Source: Aeromonas bestiarum
Lineage (GTDB): Bacteria; Pseudomonadota; Gammaproteobacteria; Enterobacterales; Aeromonadaceae
Reading direction: 5' to 3'
Assembly: GCF_000819745.1 (NCBI RefSeq)
Contig: NZ_CDDA01000015.1
Span: forward strand, 62,001 to 126,000
Length of the DNA: 64,000 nt
The notes under the pieces were generated by a model that was not told where the DNA came from, did no database searches, and worked only from the letters and a program-made list of their open reading frames with translations. Made by a program: the position numbers and the translations under genes. Below, in pieces: positions 8,771 to 18,892 of the stretch; the first letter of the stretch is position 1, and each line of letters starts with the position of its first letter.

Positions 8771-11511
8771 GCGATCGCCTCCTGCAGGTTGTTGATGTAG
8801 GCCTGTTGCAGCGCGGTCGGCAGACCGTTCACGCCGAGCGGCAGACCCAGCAGACCCTGTGCCAGAGCATGGCTCAACCGCAGCTTGAGGCGCCAGTGGT
8901 TGCCACCCCAGGAGAAGCTCACCTGGTTGCCCGCGTTGAGGGCAAGGCGAGCCGCATCGGCCGGGTTCAGCACCAGCTCGGGCTCATTCATGCGGGCCTG
9001 GATCACAGGGCTGCGAGCGGAGAGTTCCTCGCCGCCAAACAGCTGGTCATAGTTGACCACCTGCAGGGCTTCCTGAGCCACGAAAGGGGCCGGTATGGCA
9101 TCAAACCAGCCAAGACTGTCTTCACCCGGCTCCAGCAGGCGGCGACCGGGATCACCGGCGCGCAGCTTGCCGCCCACCTCGTCCTGGAACTTGTTCCAGG
9201 CCGACGGCGAGTTCCAGCCCGGCGCCCAGGCAAACGGCACCTGTTGCATCGGTTGGCGGGCACCGGCATAGCCTTCCATGGAGAAGTTGAAGGGGGAGTC
9301 AGGATCCTGGGCCACTCTCGGCTCGCTGACGTTCTGATCCGCCAGCATGGAGGTGCGACCGCTGTAGCGGTGCGGCTCACGAGCCAGCTTCATGCCACGG
9401 ATCCGCAGCCCGGCGTTGGGCGAGGCTTCCAGCATGGGAGCGAGCAGCGGCGTCGAGGCGGCGCAGGCGCGGCTGATCTCGTCAAGGTTCTGCCAGCGCA
9501 GGGGCTTGTGATCGAGAGCTCCCTGCAGCGCGGCCAGCCAGCGCCACCCTTCCCGGATCTGGATGTCGGCGTTGTAGAAGGCCGGTGCATAGACCTGGAA
9601 GTAGCGCTGGGCACGGCCCTCCATATTGACGAGAGTGCCATCGGCCTCGGCAAAGCTGGCGGCAGGCAGCACCAGATCGGCCTTCTGGGCTGTCTGGGTA
9701 TCCTGATGATCGACCACCAGCAGGTGTTGCAGGCGGGCGATGGCCGCATCGACCCGATTGCGCGGAGCGCGGCGATAGAGATCGTTCTCCAGGGCCACCA
9801 GTGCCAGGTTATCCTGGGCTTCGATGCGCTCAAGGGCCGCTTCCAGCGATTTGCCTGCCGACTTGCCTGCATCCAGCATGGCCAGACCCAGACTGTTGGC
9901 CTCTTGCGCCACCAGTGCCAGGCTGACGTCCTGGCCACGGCCCTTGAGGGCGCGGGCTATGTTGCTGGCAGCCTCGATCAGTGCCGGAGTACGGGCTCCC
10001 GAGCCTGCGATGATGAGCGGCTTTTTGGCGTTGCCAAGCAGGTCGGCCCAGCGAGCGGCTTGCGCCTGTTGTTCTTGGCCGAGATCGGCCAGGGCCAGGG
10101 CCGGGGCCGAGCTGTCGAGCTGATGGGCGATGGCAAAACCGAGGCGGGCCTGATCCGCGTGGGGGGCGTGCAGTTTTTCTGCCGCCACGTCGTCGAGGCG
10201 GGTGCTGTCCAGGCTGGTGATGAGCAGCGGGTAGCGCTCATTCTGGCCCAGGGTCTGCACCGCGGCGACCTGCCATAAGTCCACCTTCATCTTGCGGGCG
10301 ATCTCGCGCGCCTTGCCCTTGACCGATTGGCGCAGGGCCAGGGCGATGCGGGCGGCGCTCATGGTGACATCTTCACCCAGCACCAGAATGGCGTCGGCCT
10401 CTTCCATGTCCCGCAGGCTCGGCGTGCGAATGCCGCCGTGTTGCAGTATGTGCAACATCTTTTGCAGGCACTCCCACTCGCTCTGCTCGACGCCGCAATA
10501 GAAGTTGTCGGCACCCACCAGCTCGCGCAGGGCGAAGTTGCTCTCCAGCGAGGCGCGGGGAGAGCCGATGCCGATGACGCCGGCCGCGGTGCGCAGGGCG
10601 TCGGCGGCACGGTTCAGGGCGCCGTCCACCGTGATGGCCAGCTTGTCGTTGCCGTCACGCAGCAATGGCTGACGCGGGCGATCCGCCAGATTGACGTAGC
10701 CATAGCCAAAGCGGCCGCGATCGCACAGGAAGTAGTGGTTGAGGCCACCGTGGAAGCGGTTCTCGATGCGGCGCAGCTCGCCGTAGCGCTCGCCCGGGCT
10801 GATGTTGCAACCGACCGAGCACTGCTGGCAGATGCTGGGGGCAAACTGCATGTCCCACTTGCGGTTGTAACGCTCGGAGTGGGTCTTGTCGGTGAACACG
10901 CCGGTGGGGCAGACCTCCACCAGGTTGCCGGAGAACTCGCTCTCCAGGGTGCCATCTTCGACCCGGCCGAAATAGACGTTGTCGTGGGCGCCATAGACAC
11001 CCAGATCCTCGCCGCCGGCGTAGTCCTTGTAGTAACGCACGCAGCGATAACAGGCGATGCAGCGGTTCATCTCATGATTGATGAAGGGCCCCAGTTCCTG
11101 ATTCTGGTGGGTGCGCTTGGTGAAGCGGTAGCGACGGCTGTTATGGCCTGTCATCACCGTCATGTCCTGCAGGTGGCAGGCGCCACCCTCTTCACATACC
11201 GGGCAGTCGTGGGGGTGGTTGGTCATCTGCCACTCCACCACCGTCTTGCGGAACTCTTTCGCCTCCTCGTCCTCGATGGAGATATAGGTGCCATCGGTAG
11301 AGGGGGTCATGCAGGACATGACCAGGCGGCCGCGCTTGTCGTCGGCATTCTGATACTGCTTGACCGCACACTGGCGGCAGGCGCCGACGCTACCCAGCGC
11401 CGGGTGCCAGCAAAAATAGGGGACGTCCAGCCCTAAGGAGAGACAGGCTTGCAGCAGGTTGTCTGCCCCGTCTACCTCGTACTCTTTACCGTCTACAAAA
11501 ATGGTGGCCAT
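8767..11511 (-). CDS. nuoG: NADH-quinone oxidoreductase subunit G
   Basis: The large peripheral-arm subunit, 914 residues (E. coli about 908), which carries the electron-wire clusters between NuoE/F and NuoI. The N-terminal 2Fe-2S domain has CWHP..GACRQC; then come [18 protein letters not shown] (His-ligated cluster) and [23 protein letters not shown] with a later LCDRGRFGY gives the extra cluster N7 found in enterobacterial NuoG. The remaining two thirds are the molybdopterin-oxidoreductase-like fold, without visible cofactor use. The ATG has GGGAAG upstream. The gap from nuoF is 158 bp. Confidence 0.97.
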   Translation of the reverse strand: MATIFVDGKEYEVDGADNLLQACLSLGLDVPYFCWHPALGSVGACRQCAVKQYQNADDKRGRLVMSCMTPSTDGTYISIEDEEAKEFRKTVVEWQMTNHPHDCPVCEEGGACHLQDMTVMTGHNSRRYRFTKRTHQNQELGPFINHEMNRCIACYRCVRYYKDYAGGEDLGVYGAHDNVYFGRVEDGTLESEFSGNLVEVCPTGVFTDKTHSERYNRKWDMQFAPSICQQCSVGCNISPGERYGELRRIENRFHGGLNHYFLCDRGRFGYGYVNLADRPRQPLLRDGNDKLAITVDGALNRAADALRTAAGVIGIGSPRASLESNFALRELVGADNFYCGVEQSEWECLQKMLHILQHGGIRTPSLRDMEEADAILVLGEDVTMSAARIALALRQSVKGKAREIARKMKVDLWQVAAVQTLGQNERYPLLITSLDSTRLDDVAAEKLHAPHADQARLGFAIAHQLDSSAPALALADLGQEQQAQAARWADLLGNAKKPLIIAGSGARTPALIEAASNIARALKGRGQDVSLALVAQEANSLGLAMLDAGKSAGKSLEAALERIEAQDNLALVALENDLYRRAPRNRVDAAIARLQHLLVVDHQDTQTAQKADLVLPAASFAEADGTLVNMEGRAQRYFQVYAPAFYNADIQIREGWRWLAALQGALDHKPLRWQNLDEISRACAASTPLLAPMLEASPNAGLRIRGMKLAREPHRYSGRTSMLADQNVSEPRVAQDPDSPFNFSMEGYAGARQPMQQVPFAWAPGWNSPSAWNKFQDEVGGKLRAGDPGRRLLEPGEDSLGWFDAIPAPFVAQEALQVVNYDQLFGGEELSARSPVIQARMNEPELVLNPADAARLALNAGNQVSFSWGGNHWRLKLRLSHALAQGLLGLPLGVNGLPTALQQAYINNLQEAIA

Positions 11512-11630
11512 ACAACTTCCCTGACATCAATTAGATAAAACGCGCAGATTGGATTAGCCGGCAGGCGTAATCAGACAATGGCGTCATCAAACATTCGTGA
11601 ACTCTGGTTTGCACCTGTGTTGCATAAAAC

Positions 11631-11656
11631 GGCCGATCAGGCTTCGCCCATCGGCC
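11631..11656 (-). terminator. Attenuator-like hairpin between nuoF and nuoG
   Basis: Thirteen bases past the nuoF stop the minus strand folds into a stem closed by GGCCGAT/ATCGGCC, continued by GGC-GAA-GCC after a bulge, and then reads GTTTTATG. The U-run is short, so it would give partial termination or an mRNA end rather than a full stop. The whole nuoF-nuoG gap (11512-11669) contains nothing else I recognise. Confidence 0.45.
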
Positions 11657-11669
11657 CTGCGTCCTCGTC

Positions 11670-13061
11670 TTACCAGCGTTCACCCAGCAGATTGGGCTGG
11701 ATCCCTTTGAGCAGCTTGTGATTATCCTGCGGTCCCTTGATCCCGGCCTCGAACTCGGCGCGGAAATACTTGAGCGCGCTGCCAAGCGGCTCGACGGCGC
11801 CAGGAGCGTGGGCACAGAAGGTCTTGCCCGGGCCGAGGAAACTGACCAGCTGTTCCAGCGTTGCCAGATCTCCTTGCTGACCCTCGCCCCGCTCCAGCGC
11901 CCGCAGCAGCTTGACGCTCCAGGGAAGGCCGTCGCGACAGGGAGTGCACCAGCCACAGGATTCGCGGGCGAAGAACTCTTCCATGTTGCGTAAGAGCCCC
12001 ACCATGTTGATGCTGTCATCCACCGCCATGGCGAGGCCTGTGCCCATGCGGGTGCCGACCTTGCCGATGCCGCCGGCATACATCTGGGCATCCAGGTGCT
12101 CGGGCAGCAGGAAGCCGGTACCGGCCCCGCCCGGTTGCCAGGCCTTCAGGCGATAGCCGGGCTTCATGCCACCGGCGTAGTTTTCAAACAGCTCACGGGC
12201 GGTGATGCCAAAGGGCAGTTCCCACAGGCCCGGGTTGTTGACCTTGCCGGAGAAGCCCATCAGCTTGGTGCCGTGATCTTCGGATCCCGGCAGCGCCAGC
12301 CCCTGATACCACTCGACGCCGTTGCCTATGATGGCGGGCACGTTGCACAGGGTCTCGACGTTGTTGACGCAGGTAGGCTTGCCCCAGACGCCGGAGACGG
12401 CGGGGAAGGGGGGCTTGGCGCGCGGGTTGGCGCGGCGCCCTTCCAGGGAGTTGATGAGCGCCGTCTCTTCGCCGCAGATGTAACGCCCTGCGCCGGTGTG
12501 GACGAACAGCTCGAAGTCAAAGCCCGAGCCCAGGATGTTCTTGCCGAGCAGGCCGGCGGCCTTGGCCTCTTCCACCGCGCGGCGCAGATTGATGGCGGCA
12601 TCCACGTACTCGCCACGCAGGAAGATGTAACCGCGATAGGCCTTGAGGGCCTTGGCGGAGATGATCATTCCCTCGATCAGCAGGTGGGGCAGTTGCTCCA
12701 TCAGCAGCCGATCCTTCCAAGTATTCGGCTCCATCTCGTCGGCGTTGCAGAGCAGGTAACGTATGTTCATGCTCTCGTCTTTGGGCATCAGGCCCCACTT
12801 CACCCCGGTGGAGAAGCCGGCGCCACCGCGCCCCTTGAGGCCGGCATCCTTGACAGTGCCGACTATCTCATCCGGGCTCATCTGGCCGAGGGCTTTGCGG
12901 GCAGCGTCATAGCCCTGCTTGCTCTGGTATTCATCCAGCCAGACCGGCTGGCCGTCGTCACGCAGCCGCCAGGTGAGCGGATGGGTCTCGGGGGCGCGCG
13001 CAATCAGGTTGGCCGTGCCGATGGAGGCGAGAGGCGTGGTCGGCCGTGGGCTCATGGACAT
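11670..13061 (-). CDS. nuoF: NADH-quinone oxidoreductase subunit F (FMN/NADH site)
   Basis: The catalytic entry subunit that binds NADH and FMN and holds cluster N3. It is 463 residues, against about 445 in E. coli. The excess is an N-terminal extension of some 18 residues ([20 protein letters not shown]) before the conserved [25 protein letters not shown] is the FMN/NADH glycine loop, [19 protein letters not shown] follows, and [12 protein letters not shown] plus a downstream FCAHAPG cysteine bind N3. The ATG at 13061 has GGAGGCC in front. A second in-frame ATG (13055) overlaps the stop of the spacer ORF. Confidence 0.97.
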   Translation of the reverse strand: MSMSPRPTTPLASIGTANLIARAPETHPLTWRLRDDGQPVWLDEYQSKQGYDAARKALGQMSPDEIVGTVKDAGLKGRGGAGFSTGVKWGLMPKDESMNIRYLLCNADEMEPNTWKDRLLMEQLPHLLIEGMIISAKALKAYRGYIFLRGEYVDAAINLRRAVEEAKAAGLLGKNILGSGFDFELFVHTGAGRYICGEETALINSLEGRRANPRAKPPFPAVSGVWGKPTCVNNVETLCNVPAIIGNGVEWYQGLALPGSEDHGTKLMGFSGKVNNPGLWELPFGITARELFENYAGGMKPGYRLKAWQPGGAGTGFLLPEHLDAQMYAGGIGKVGTRMGTGLAMAVDDSINMVGLLRNMEEFFARESCGWCTPCRDGLPWSVKLLRALERGEGQQGDLATLEQLVSFLGPGKTFCAHAPGAVEPLGSALKYFRAEFEAGIKGPQDNHKLLKGIQPNLLGERW

Positions 13062-13126
13062 AGGTTGGCCTCCGGGGTCTTGTTGCGTTCAAGGCGCATG
13101 GGCATATTGCCCTCGTGAAGACTCAT
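13052..13126 (-). repeat. Duplicated nuoE/nuoF junction, readable as a 24-codon ORF
   Basis: The end of nuoE (AAGACCCTGGAGGCCTACC, then ATGAG) recurs just before nuoF as AAGACCCCGGAGGCCAACC, then ATG. Between them a 24-codon ORF runs from the nuoE stop (ATGA at 13126) to a stop inside the nuoF start region (TGA at 13052-13054). The repeat carries the ribosome binding site and start context, so nuoF probably uses the second copy. As at nuoM/nuoN, the copies are 65 bp apart counted from ATG to ATG. Confidence 0.55.
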
Positions 13127-13665
13127 GGGTAGGCCTCCAGGGTCTTGAGCAGGCTGATGGCATCGAGTCCGCCATAGGTGTCGTCGTCGATCATCAGCGC
13201 CGGCCCCTTGTCACAGTTGCCGAGGCAGCAGACGGGCAGCAGGGTGAAGCGGCCGTCGGCGCTGGTCTGGCCGGGGGCCAGATCCATCACTTCCTTGAGG
13301 CCGGCCAGCAGCCCTTCGTGGCCGTTGATGTAACAGACCATGCTGTCACAGACCCGGATGATGTGGCGCCCGACCGGCTGGCGGAAGATCTGGCTGTAGA
13401 AAGTCGCAACCCCTTCCACGTCGCTGGCGGGAATGCCGAGTTCGGCAGCGATGGCATGGATGGCACCGTCCGGTACCCAGCCGCGGGCTTGCTGCACTAT
13501 CTTGAGTGCTTCTATGCTGGCGGCGCGGGGATCTTCGTAGTGGTGTATCTCATGCCGGATGGCATCGCGTTCGGCCTGGCTCAGGACGAAGCCGTCCCCC
13601 TTGCCCTGGCACTCACTTTGCCCCTGCGGGGTCTGATTGTTTTGGCACTGACATTGCTGGCTCAT
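13123..13665 (-). CDS. nuoE: NADH-quinone oxidoreductase subunit E
   Basis: The peripheral 2Fe-2S subunit (cluster N1a) with a thioredoxin-like fold, partner of NuoF. It is 180 residues. The four ligands are visible in RVCDSMVC and LPVCCLGNCDKGP. The N-terminus has a Gln/Cys-rich leader of about 25 residues (CQCQNNQTPQGQ) before the conserved LSQAERDAI; this is longer than in E. coli (166 residues) and includes extra cysteines. It starts 62 bp after nuoCD, where a 16-bp near-repeat (AAAAGGACAAGCCACA / AAAAGGTTAAGCCATG) abuts the start codon. Confidence 0.96.
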   Translation of the reverse strand: MSQQCQCQNNQTPQGQSECQGKGDGFVLSQAERDAIRHEIHHYEDPRAASIEALKIVQQARGWVPDGAIHAIAAELGIPASDVEGVATFYSQIFRQPVGRHIIRVCDSMVCYINGHEGLLAGLKEVMDLAPGQTSADGRFTLLPVCCLGNCDKGPALMIDDDTYGGLDAISLLKTLEAYP

Positions 13666-13727
13666 GGCTTAACCTTTTGTGGCTTGTCCTTTTTGTCGCG
13701 TAACGGTTGTTTAGTAACAGCGGTTAC

Positions 13728-15533
13728 TCAACGATCCACATCCGACATAACGAAATCGATACTGCCCAGGTAGGCGATGAGATCCGACACCATGCTGCCC
13801 CGGATCACCGAGGGGATCTGTTGCAGGTGAGCAAAGCTCGGGGTGCGGATCCGGGTCCGGTAGCTCATGGTGGAGCCATCGCTGGTCAGGTAATAACTGT
13901 TGATCCCCTTGGTCGCCTCTATCATCTGGAAGGATTCGGCGGCCGGCATTACCGGGCCCCAGGACACTTGCAGGAAGTGGGTGATCAGGGTCTCTATGTC
14001 TTGCAGGGTGCGATCTTTGGGCGGCGGCGTAGTGAGCGGGTGATCCGCCTTGAATGGCCCCTCCGGCATGTTCTTCACACACTGCTCTATGATGCGCAGG
14101 CTCTGGCGCATCTCTTCGAGGCGTATCATGCCACGGTCGTAAACATCCCCGTTGGCACCGACCGGCACCTCGAACTCGAACTGATCGTAGCCCGAGTAAG
14201 GGCGCCATTTGCGCACGTCAAAGTTGAGGCCGGTGGCTCGCAGACCGCCCCCCGTGATGCCCCACGCCAATGCCTGCTCTGTGGTATAGGGGGCGACGCC
14301 TATGGTGCGGCCGCGCAATATGCTGTTGCGCATGGCCGCCTTCTCATAATCCATCAGCCGCTTGGGCAGCCAGTTCAGCAGGTTATCCTGGATGAGACGA
14401 GCCCAGCCCACCGGCAGATCGTGCGCCACGCCGCCGATACGGAACCAGGCCGGGTGCATGCGCGCGCCCGTGATGGCTTCGATGATGGTGTAGATCTTTT
14501 GCCTGTCGGTGAAGGTGAAGAAGACGGGGGTCATGGCACCCACGTCCTGGATATAGGTCCCGAGGAACAGCAGGTGGCTCTGGATGCGGAACAGCTCCGC
14601 CAGCATCACCCGGATCACGTCGACCCGGTTTGGCACCTTGATGCCCGCCAGCTTCTCGACCGCCAGCACATAAGGCAGGTTGTTCATGACGCCGCCCAGG
14701 TACTCGACCCGGTCGGTATAGGGGATGTAGCTGTGCCAGGACTGACGCTCACCCATCTTCTCGGCGCCGCGGTGGTGATAGCCGATGTCGGGCACGCAGT
14801 CGCGGATCTCCTCGCCATCGAGCTGCAGCACCAGCCGGAAGGCGCCGTGGGCGGAGGGGTGGTTCGGGCCGAGGTTCAAGAACATGTAGTCCTCGTTCTC
14901 GTTGCCCCGGTTCATGCCCCACTCTTCGGGTTTGAACAGCAGGTTGTCCTGCTCCTGATCCTGTTTGACCGCATCGAGCATGAAGGGATCGAACTCGGTG
15001 GCGCGCGCCGGATAGTCTTTGCGCAGCGGGTGACCCTGCCAGCTCTTGGGCATCATGATGCGGGTCAGATGGGGGTGCCCATCGAAGTTGATGCCCATCA
15101 GATCCCACACTTCCCGCTCGTACCAGTTGGCGTTGGGGAAGTGGCGGCTGATGGTTGGCAGGCTCAGATCGCTCTCTTTGAGCGGCACCTTCAGCATCAC
15201 ATCGGCGTTGCGGTCGATGGAGATGAGGTGATAGAAAACGGTGAAGTCGCTCTCGGGCAGGCCGTCGCGATGGCTGCGCATCCGCTCGTCGGTGGCGCTG
15301 AGATCAAACAGCATCACGAATGGTGAGGGGAGCTTGCGCAAGAAGCCGATCACGTCCAGCAGCAGCTCGCGGGAGAGCCAGACCACGGGCACGCCGGTGC
15401 GGGTGGTCTGAACGGTGAAGCGCTCGGCACCAAAGTGGGCAAACAGCTCGCCGACCACCTGGGCATCCTGGTGATCGCTCGGTTGCCACTGGGCCATGGT
15501 GTAGTTACTGGGGAATTCTCGAGTCAGTTTCAT
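13728..15533 (-). CDS. nuoCD: NADH-quinone oxidoreductase fused subunit C/D
   Basis: A fused subunit of complex I, 601 residues, as in E. coli. Residues 1-190 are the NuoC (30-kDa) domain with [18 protein letters not shown] and HPLRKDYPA. The rest is the NuoD (49-kDa) domain, which forms the quinone-reducing site with NuoB; it carries [15 protein letters not shown], the conserved histidine of the HPSAHG loop, and [16 protein letters not shown]. The C-terminus [11 protein letters not shown] is the expected one. It starts two bases after the nuoB stop. Confidence 0.98.
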   Translation of the reverse strand: MKLTREFPSNYTMAQWQPSDHQDAQVVGELFAHFGAERFTVQTTRTGVPVVWLSRELLLDVIGFLRKLPSPFVMLFDLSATDERMRSHRDGLPESDFTVFYHLISIDRNADVMLKVPLKESDLSLPTISRHFPNANWYEREVWDLMGINFDGHPHLTRIMMPKSWQGHPLRKDYPARATEFDPFMLDAVKQDQEQDNLLFKPEEWGMNRGNENEDYMFLNLGPNHPSAHGAFRLVLQLDGEEIRDCVPDIGYHHRGAEKMGERQSWHSYIPYTDRVEYLGGVMNNLPYVLAVEKLAGIKVPNRVDVIRVMLAELFRIQSHLLFLGTYIQDVGAMTPVFFTFTDRQKIYTIIEAITGARMHPAWFRIGGVAHDLPVGWARLIQDNLLNWLPKRLMDYEKAAMRNSILRGRTIGVAPYTTEQALAWGITGGGLRATGLNFDVRKWRPYSGYDQFEFEVPVGANGDVYDRGMIRLEEMRQSLRIIEQCVKNMPEGPFKADHPLTTPPPKDRTLQDIETLITHFLQVSWGPVMPAAESFQMIEATKGINSYYLTSDGSTMSYRTRIRTPSFAHLQQIPSVIRGSMVSDLIAYLGSIDFVMSDVDR

Positions 15534-15535
15534 GA

Positions 15536-16210
15536 TCAGATCTCATCCGGCGTGCGCAGGTTGGTAACGTTGATCCGCTCGCCGCGCTTGCGTTCCTTCT
15601 CTGCCTGCATCTGGGGACGGTAGATCCCCTGATCGCCCACCACCCAGGAGAGGGGGCGGCGTTCCTTGCCGATGGAGTCCTGCAGCAGCATCAGGGCTTG
15701 CAGGAAGGCCTCGGGACGGGGCGGGCAGCCAGGAATGTAGACGTCGACCGGCAGGAACTTGTCCACGCCCTGTACCACTGAGTAAATGTCATACATGCCG
15801 CCCGAGTTGGCGCAGGCGCCCATGGAGATGACCCACTTGGGTTCGAGCAGCTGTTCGTACAGGCGCTGGATGACGGGTGCCATCTTGATGAAGGGCGTCC
15901 CTGCTATCACCATGAAATCGGCCTGACGCGGCGAGGCTCGAATAACCTCGGCGCCGAAGCGGGCCACGTCATGGGGGGAAGTGAAGGCGGTACACATCTC
16001 CACGTAGCAGCAGGAGATGCCGAAGTTGTAGGGCCAGAGGGAATTCTTGCGACCCCAGTTGACGGTGTCTTGCAACACCTCCTCGAGACGCCCCATCATG
16101 ATGCCGCGTTCAGCCTGTTGCGCCAGCGGATCATCGACGGTTTGGCGCTGTTCCTGGGGGTAGCGCTCAACCGGCGCATCCGGGTCAATCCGGGTCAGGG
16201 TGTACTTCAT
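15536..16210 (-). CDS. nuoB: NADH-quinone oxidoreductase subunit B (cluster N2)
   Basis: Carries the terminal 4Fe-4S cluster N2, which reduces ubiquinone. It is 224 residues. All four ligands are visible: the tandem cysteines of [10 protein letters not shown], the cysteine of [12 protein letters not shown] and that of [11 protein letters not shown]. The N-terminal 40 residues ([19 protein letters not shown]) are the variable leader. It lies 29 bp after nuoA. Confidence 0.98.
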   Translation of the reverse strand: MKYTLTRIDPDAPVERYPQEQRQTVDDPLAQQAERGIMMGRLEEVLQDTVNWGRKNSLWPYNFGISCCYVEMCTAFTSPHDVARFGAEVIRASPRQADFMVIAGTPFIKMAPVIQRLYEQLLEPKWVISMGACANSGGMYDIYSVVQGVDKFLPVDVYIPGCPPRPEAFLQALMLLQDSIGKERRPLSWVVGDQGIYRPQMQAEKERKRGERINVTNLRTPDEI

Positions 16211-16239
16211 GGTGCAACCTCAAAGGGAATATCGGTAAT

Positions 16240-16644
16240 TCAGTCTGGCTTCTTGTCAGTCAGAACGCGTTTCTTTGGTGCCCAGTCGAGGGCGCCGATG
16301 CGCCACAGGTAGATAAGACCTACCAGCAGCAGGGTGATAAAGATGGCGGCTTCAATAAAGCCGACCCAGCCACTCTCCCGAACGGAGACGGACCAGGCGA
16401 ACAGATAGAGTGCCTCGACGTCGAAGATGACGAAGAACATGGCGACCAGGTAGAACTTGGCGGAGAAACGCAGACGGGCATTGCCAACCGAATCTATGCC
16501 CGATTCGAAGGGCTTGTTTTTGGCTCGACCGTAGGCACGGCCTCCCAGCAAGGCGGCCAGACCTATCATGATCAGGCACAGGCAAATGGCTGCAACGACA
16601 TAGATAGCAAAAGCCCAATGCTGGACAGCAATATCAGCAAACAT
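16240..16644 (-). CDS. nuoA: NADH-quinone oxidoreductase subunit A
   Basis: The first gene of the operon: a small membrane subunit of 134 residues with three membrane helices. The family signature [20 protein letters not shown] lies in the loop after helix 1, and [16 protein letters not shown] has the conserved FDVE acids. A basic tail ([11 protein letters not shown]) ends it. The ATG is preceded by AGGG at a 9-10 base distance. Promoter and control elements should lie in the 313-bp region upstream. Confidence 0.97.
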   Translation of the reverse strand: MFADIAVQHWAFAIYVVAAICLCLIMIGLAALLGGRAYGRAKNKPFESGIDSVGNARLRFSAKFYLVAMFFVIFDVEALYLFAWSVSVRESGWVGFIEAAIFITLLLVGLIYLWRIGALDWAPKKRVLTDKKPD

Positions 16645-16957
16645 ATAGGTTTTCCCTAACCGAATTAATCATGTGACTTAACAAGGGTGTTACGCATTAT
16701 GCCACTTCCATACTGATTTACATGTCATTTCAAAGGATTAATTATTAATCATGGGGGGAAAAATCGGTTTTTGCTAGCAAGGTCAATTTTCTCATTTGAG
16801 AATCATTTTCAATGGCGCGAATAGACCCGGAAAACGGCGCGCCGCAGGGGCCTGTACAGCGTGGCATGCGGGGAAAATAGGGGATGCTGGTCGGATGACT
16901 GGGGCGATAACGGCTGGATGAGATGCAAAGAAAACCCCGCTGGGCGGGGTTTGCTGA
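16645..16957 (-). promoter_or_regulatory. Control region upstream of nuoA
   Basis: This 313-bp gap holds no gene. On the minus strand a CATAAT box at about 16695-16700 is a possible -10 without a good -35. GATTAATTATTAATC (16736-16750) is a perfect 7-1-7 palindrome, and its half-site recurs near 16665. TTCTCA-TT-TGAGAA (16789-16802) overlaps TGAGAATCATTTTCA (16797-16811), which fits the 7-1-7 Fur consensus with one mismatch between its arms. Fur control and a second operator are inferences from pattern only. The stator-pair terminator closes the region. Confidence 0.5.
16932..16952 (-). terminator. Rho-independent terminator of the motA/motB pair
   Basis: On the minus strand AAACCCCGC-CCA-GCGGGGTTT, a 9-bp stem, is followed by TCTTTGC. 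It begins five bases after the motB stop. Confidence 0.8.
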
Positions 16958-17836
16958 TCAGGGTTTGAGGATGGGGAGCGCCTCTTCGGCGGCCTTGCCC
17001 TGGGAGAGGGTGATCTCGACCCGGCGGTTGGCCTGTCGATGCTCAGGCGTGTCGTTGGCATAGCGCGGCTGGGCATCGGCCACCCCCTGAGCTATGACTC
17101 TGGTTGCGTCCAGCTTGGGGTTGGTGAGCAGGGTATGGACGATGGAGGCCGAGCGCAGCACCGACAGCTCCCAGTTGCTGCGATAGAGCTCTATCGGCGC
17201 CTGCGAGTTGTCCGTGTGGCCTGTCACCACCACCTTGCCCGGGATGTCGGCCAGTATGCCGGAGATCTTGCTGACCAGCGGAATGAACTGGGGCTGCAGG
17301 AAGGCCGAATCGGCCGGGAACAGCGCCTTCTCGCCGATGCGGATCACCAGCTGGCTGCCGAGCTGCTCCACCTCCAGATCCTTGGATTCAATCTGAGCCT
17401 TGAGCTGCTGCTCGAGTTTCTTCTTGGTGACCTGTACCCACTCCTGTTCCTTGGTCTTGTGCGGCCAGGCCTCGGTGGCACTCGGCTTCTCCGAGGCCCC
17501 TATGGTTTCGTTGAAGGGATCTGCCGCCGCGGTCGGAGCTTCTTTTTCCAGCACGGTTTCTTTATCCGGGCTGCTGGGGGCCGTTCTGGATTCCGGCTCC
17601 AGGATCCCGGTGCCGCCCTGCATCACAGGGGAACCAGCGGGTGGAGAGATGAGGCCGATTTTACCCAGCGACTCGATGAAGCCCTGGATCAGCACCCGGG
17701 TCTCGGACTGTTTGGCCATGGCAAAGGAGTAGAGCACCACGAACAGGGCGAACAGCAGGGTCATGAAGTCGGCATAGGAAACCAGCCAGCGTTCGTGGTT
17801 CTCCGGCGCTTCAGGCTTTTTCTTTTTGGCCACCAT
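16958..17836 (-). CDS. Flagellar stator protein, MotB/PomB family
   Basis: The peptidoglycan-anchoring half of a flagellar stator, 292 residues. After a lysine-rich start (MVAKKKKPEAP) comes one membrane helix with the plug-side signature SYADFMTLLFALFVVLYS, whose aspartate is the ion-binding residue. A Pro/Glu-rich linker follows, then an OmpA-like peptidoglycan-binding domain (about residues 165-275) with VVTGHTDNSQAP and NRRVEITL. I chose the ATG at 17836, preceded by GGGAGG; a longer start would overlap the upstream gene by 80 bases. It overlaps the motA-like gene by 26 bp. Sodium (PomB) or proton (MotB/MotD) use cannot be told from this alone. Confidence 0.9.
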   Translation of the reverse strand: MVAKKKKPEAPENHERWLVSYADFMTLLFALFVVLYSFAMAKQSETRVLIQGFIESLGKIGLISPPAGSPVMQGGTGILEPESRTAPSSPDKETVLEKEAPTAAADPFNETIGASEKPSATEAWPHKTKEQEWVQVTKKKLEQQLKAQIESKDLEVEQLGSQLVIRIGEKALFPADSAFLQPQFIPLVSKISGILADIPGKVVVTGHTDNSQAPIELYRSNWELSVLRSASIVHTLLTNPKLDATRVIAQGVADAQPRYANDTPEHRQANRRVEITLSQGKAAEEALPILKP

Positions 17837-18569
17837 GGCCTCCCAGATAAGGTTCGAGGGTAACTTGTAACCGGGCTTGCGACTCGCCATCCACGATGCA
17901 GAGGATGCCGGTCAAGGTCATCTCCTTGTAGTGGCGGATATCATGGGCAAACCCCTTGTAGCGGTTACCGAAGGGAAGAAAGATCAGGTTGGCGGCACCC
18001 ACCCCGTAGATGGTGGCGATGAAGGCCACCGCGATGGCACCACCCAGTTTGTCAGGGGCATCCAGCAGGCCCATGGCGTGGATCAGGCCAAATACCGCGC
18101 CCACTATCCCCATGGTCGGGCAGTAGCCGCCCATGGCCTCATAGAATTTTACTGTCTGCTCGAGATCCTCATGCTCGAACTCGATTTCGTTCTCCAACAC
18201 CTCGTGGATCTTGGTCTTCTCGTAGCCATCGACCATCATCTGCACCCCTTTTTGCAGGAAGGGATCCTTGATCTCGTCGATCATGCCTTCCAGGGCCAGC
18301 ATGCCGCTGCGTCTGGCGTTGCCGGCCAGGGTTTCCAGCAACTGTGCCTGTTCCAGCATATCGAGCTTGGGGGGGGCAAGCAGCCACTTGAAGCGCTTGA
18401 AGGTTTTACCGACGACGGAGAAGGGAAACTGGGTCAGTGCGGCACCGACAGTACCACCGATCACTATGAGGAAGGCTGGCAGATCGAGCAGGGCGCTGGG
18501 ATGGCCCCCCTCGATGATGTTACCGCCAAGGATACAGATTATTGCAAAAATCAGGCCAATCAAGCTCAT
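17811..18569 (-). CDS. Flagellar stator protein, MotA/PomA family
   Basis: The channel half of the stator pair, 252 residues with four membrane helices: two near the N-terminus (SLIGLIFAIICILGGNIIEGG and ALLDLPAFLIVIGGTVGAAL) and two near the C-terminus (GYCPTMGIVGAVFGLIHAMG and GGAIAVAFIATIYGVGAANL). The charged cytoplasmic loop of about 100 residues lies between. The length fits PomA and MotC (about 250) better than E. coli MotA (295). Aeromonas is known to have two sodium-type stator sets, so PomA2 or MotC-like are both possible. It is cotranscribed with the MotB-family gene. Confidence 0.9.
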   Translation of the reverse strand: MSLIGLIFAIICILGGNIIEGGHPSALLDLPAFLIVIGGTVGAALTQFPFSVVGKTFKRFKWLLAPPKLDMLEQAQLLETLAGNARRSGMLALEGMIDEIKDPFLQKGVQMMVDGYEKTKIHEVLENEIEFEHEDLEQTVKFYEAMGGYCPTMGIVGAVFGLIHAMGLLDAPDKLGGAIAVAFIATIYGVGAANLIFLPFGNRYKGFAHDIRHYKEMTLTGILCIVDGESQARLQVTLEPYLGGHGGQKEKA

Positions 18570-18862
18570 TCTTTGTACGTCCCTGAATATTGATAATGGC
18601 TAGTGTAGCTATTTAAGTATCAGTTTTTCAAAATGATATCCAATCGGTGTGCAATAAATCAGAGCCGGGTCCGGCGGGAAAATATTTAACGGCGCAGGGC
18701 GGAACATCTGTCTGGACAGGGCGAGAAACCAGGCATGCTCATTCCTGGGTGGGCAAGGACGCCTGATAGGAAGGATGTCCCCAGAATAGTGCCTGTGTTT
18801 TTCGTGAGGAGGGTGAGAGCATTAGCCTATCGAGAGCCGATGGCGCAGGCCAGAAAGCAAAA
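18570..18862. other. Intergenic region between the stator pair and the tRNA-Ser tail
   Basis: It contains the presumed promoter of the stator pair near 18590-18660, which is AT-rich, and no convincing gene. The long frame across 18739-19155 only translates the tRNA gene and its tail backwards into protein. Confidence 0.5.
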
Positions 18863-18882
18863 AACCGACCATCAGGTCGGTT
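18863..18882 (-). terminator. Second terminator of the tRNA-Ser transcript
   Basis: On the minus strand AACCGACC-TGAT-GGTCGGTT is followed by TTTTGC. It stands 10 bases after a copy of the tRNA 3' end, in the same relation as the first terminator has to the real tRNA. Confidence 0.75.
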
Positions 18883-18892
18883 CTTTTTAATT

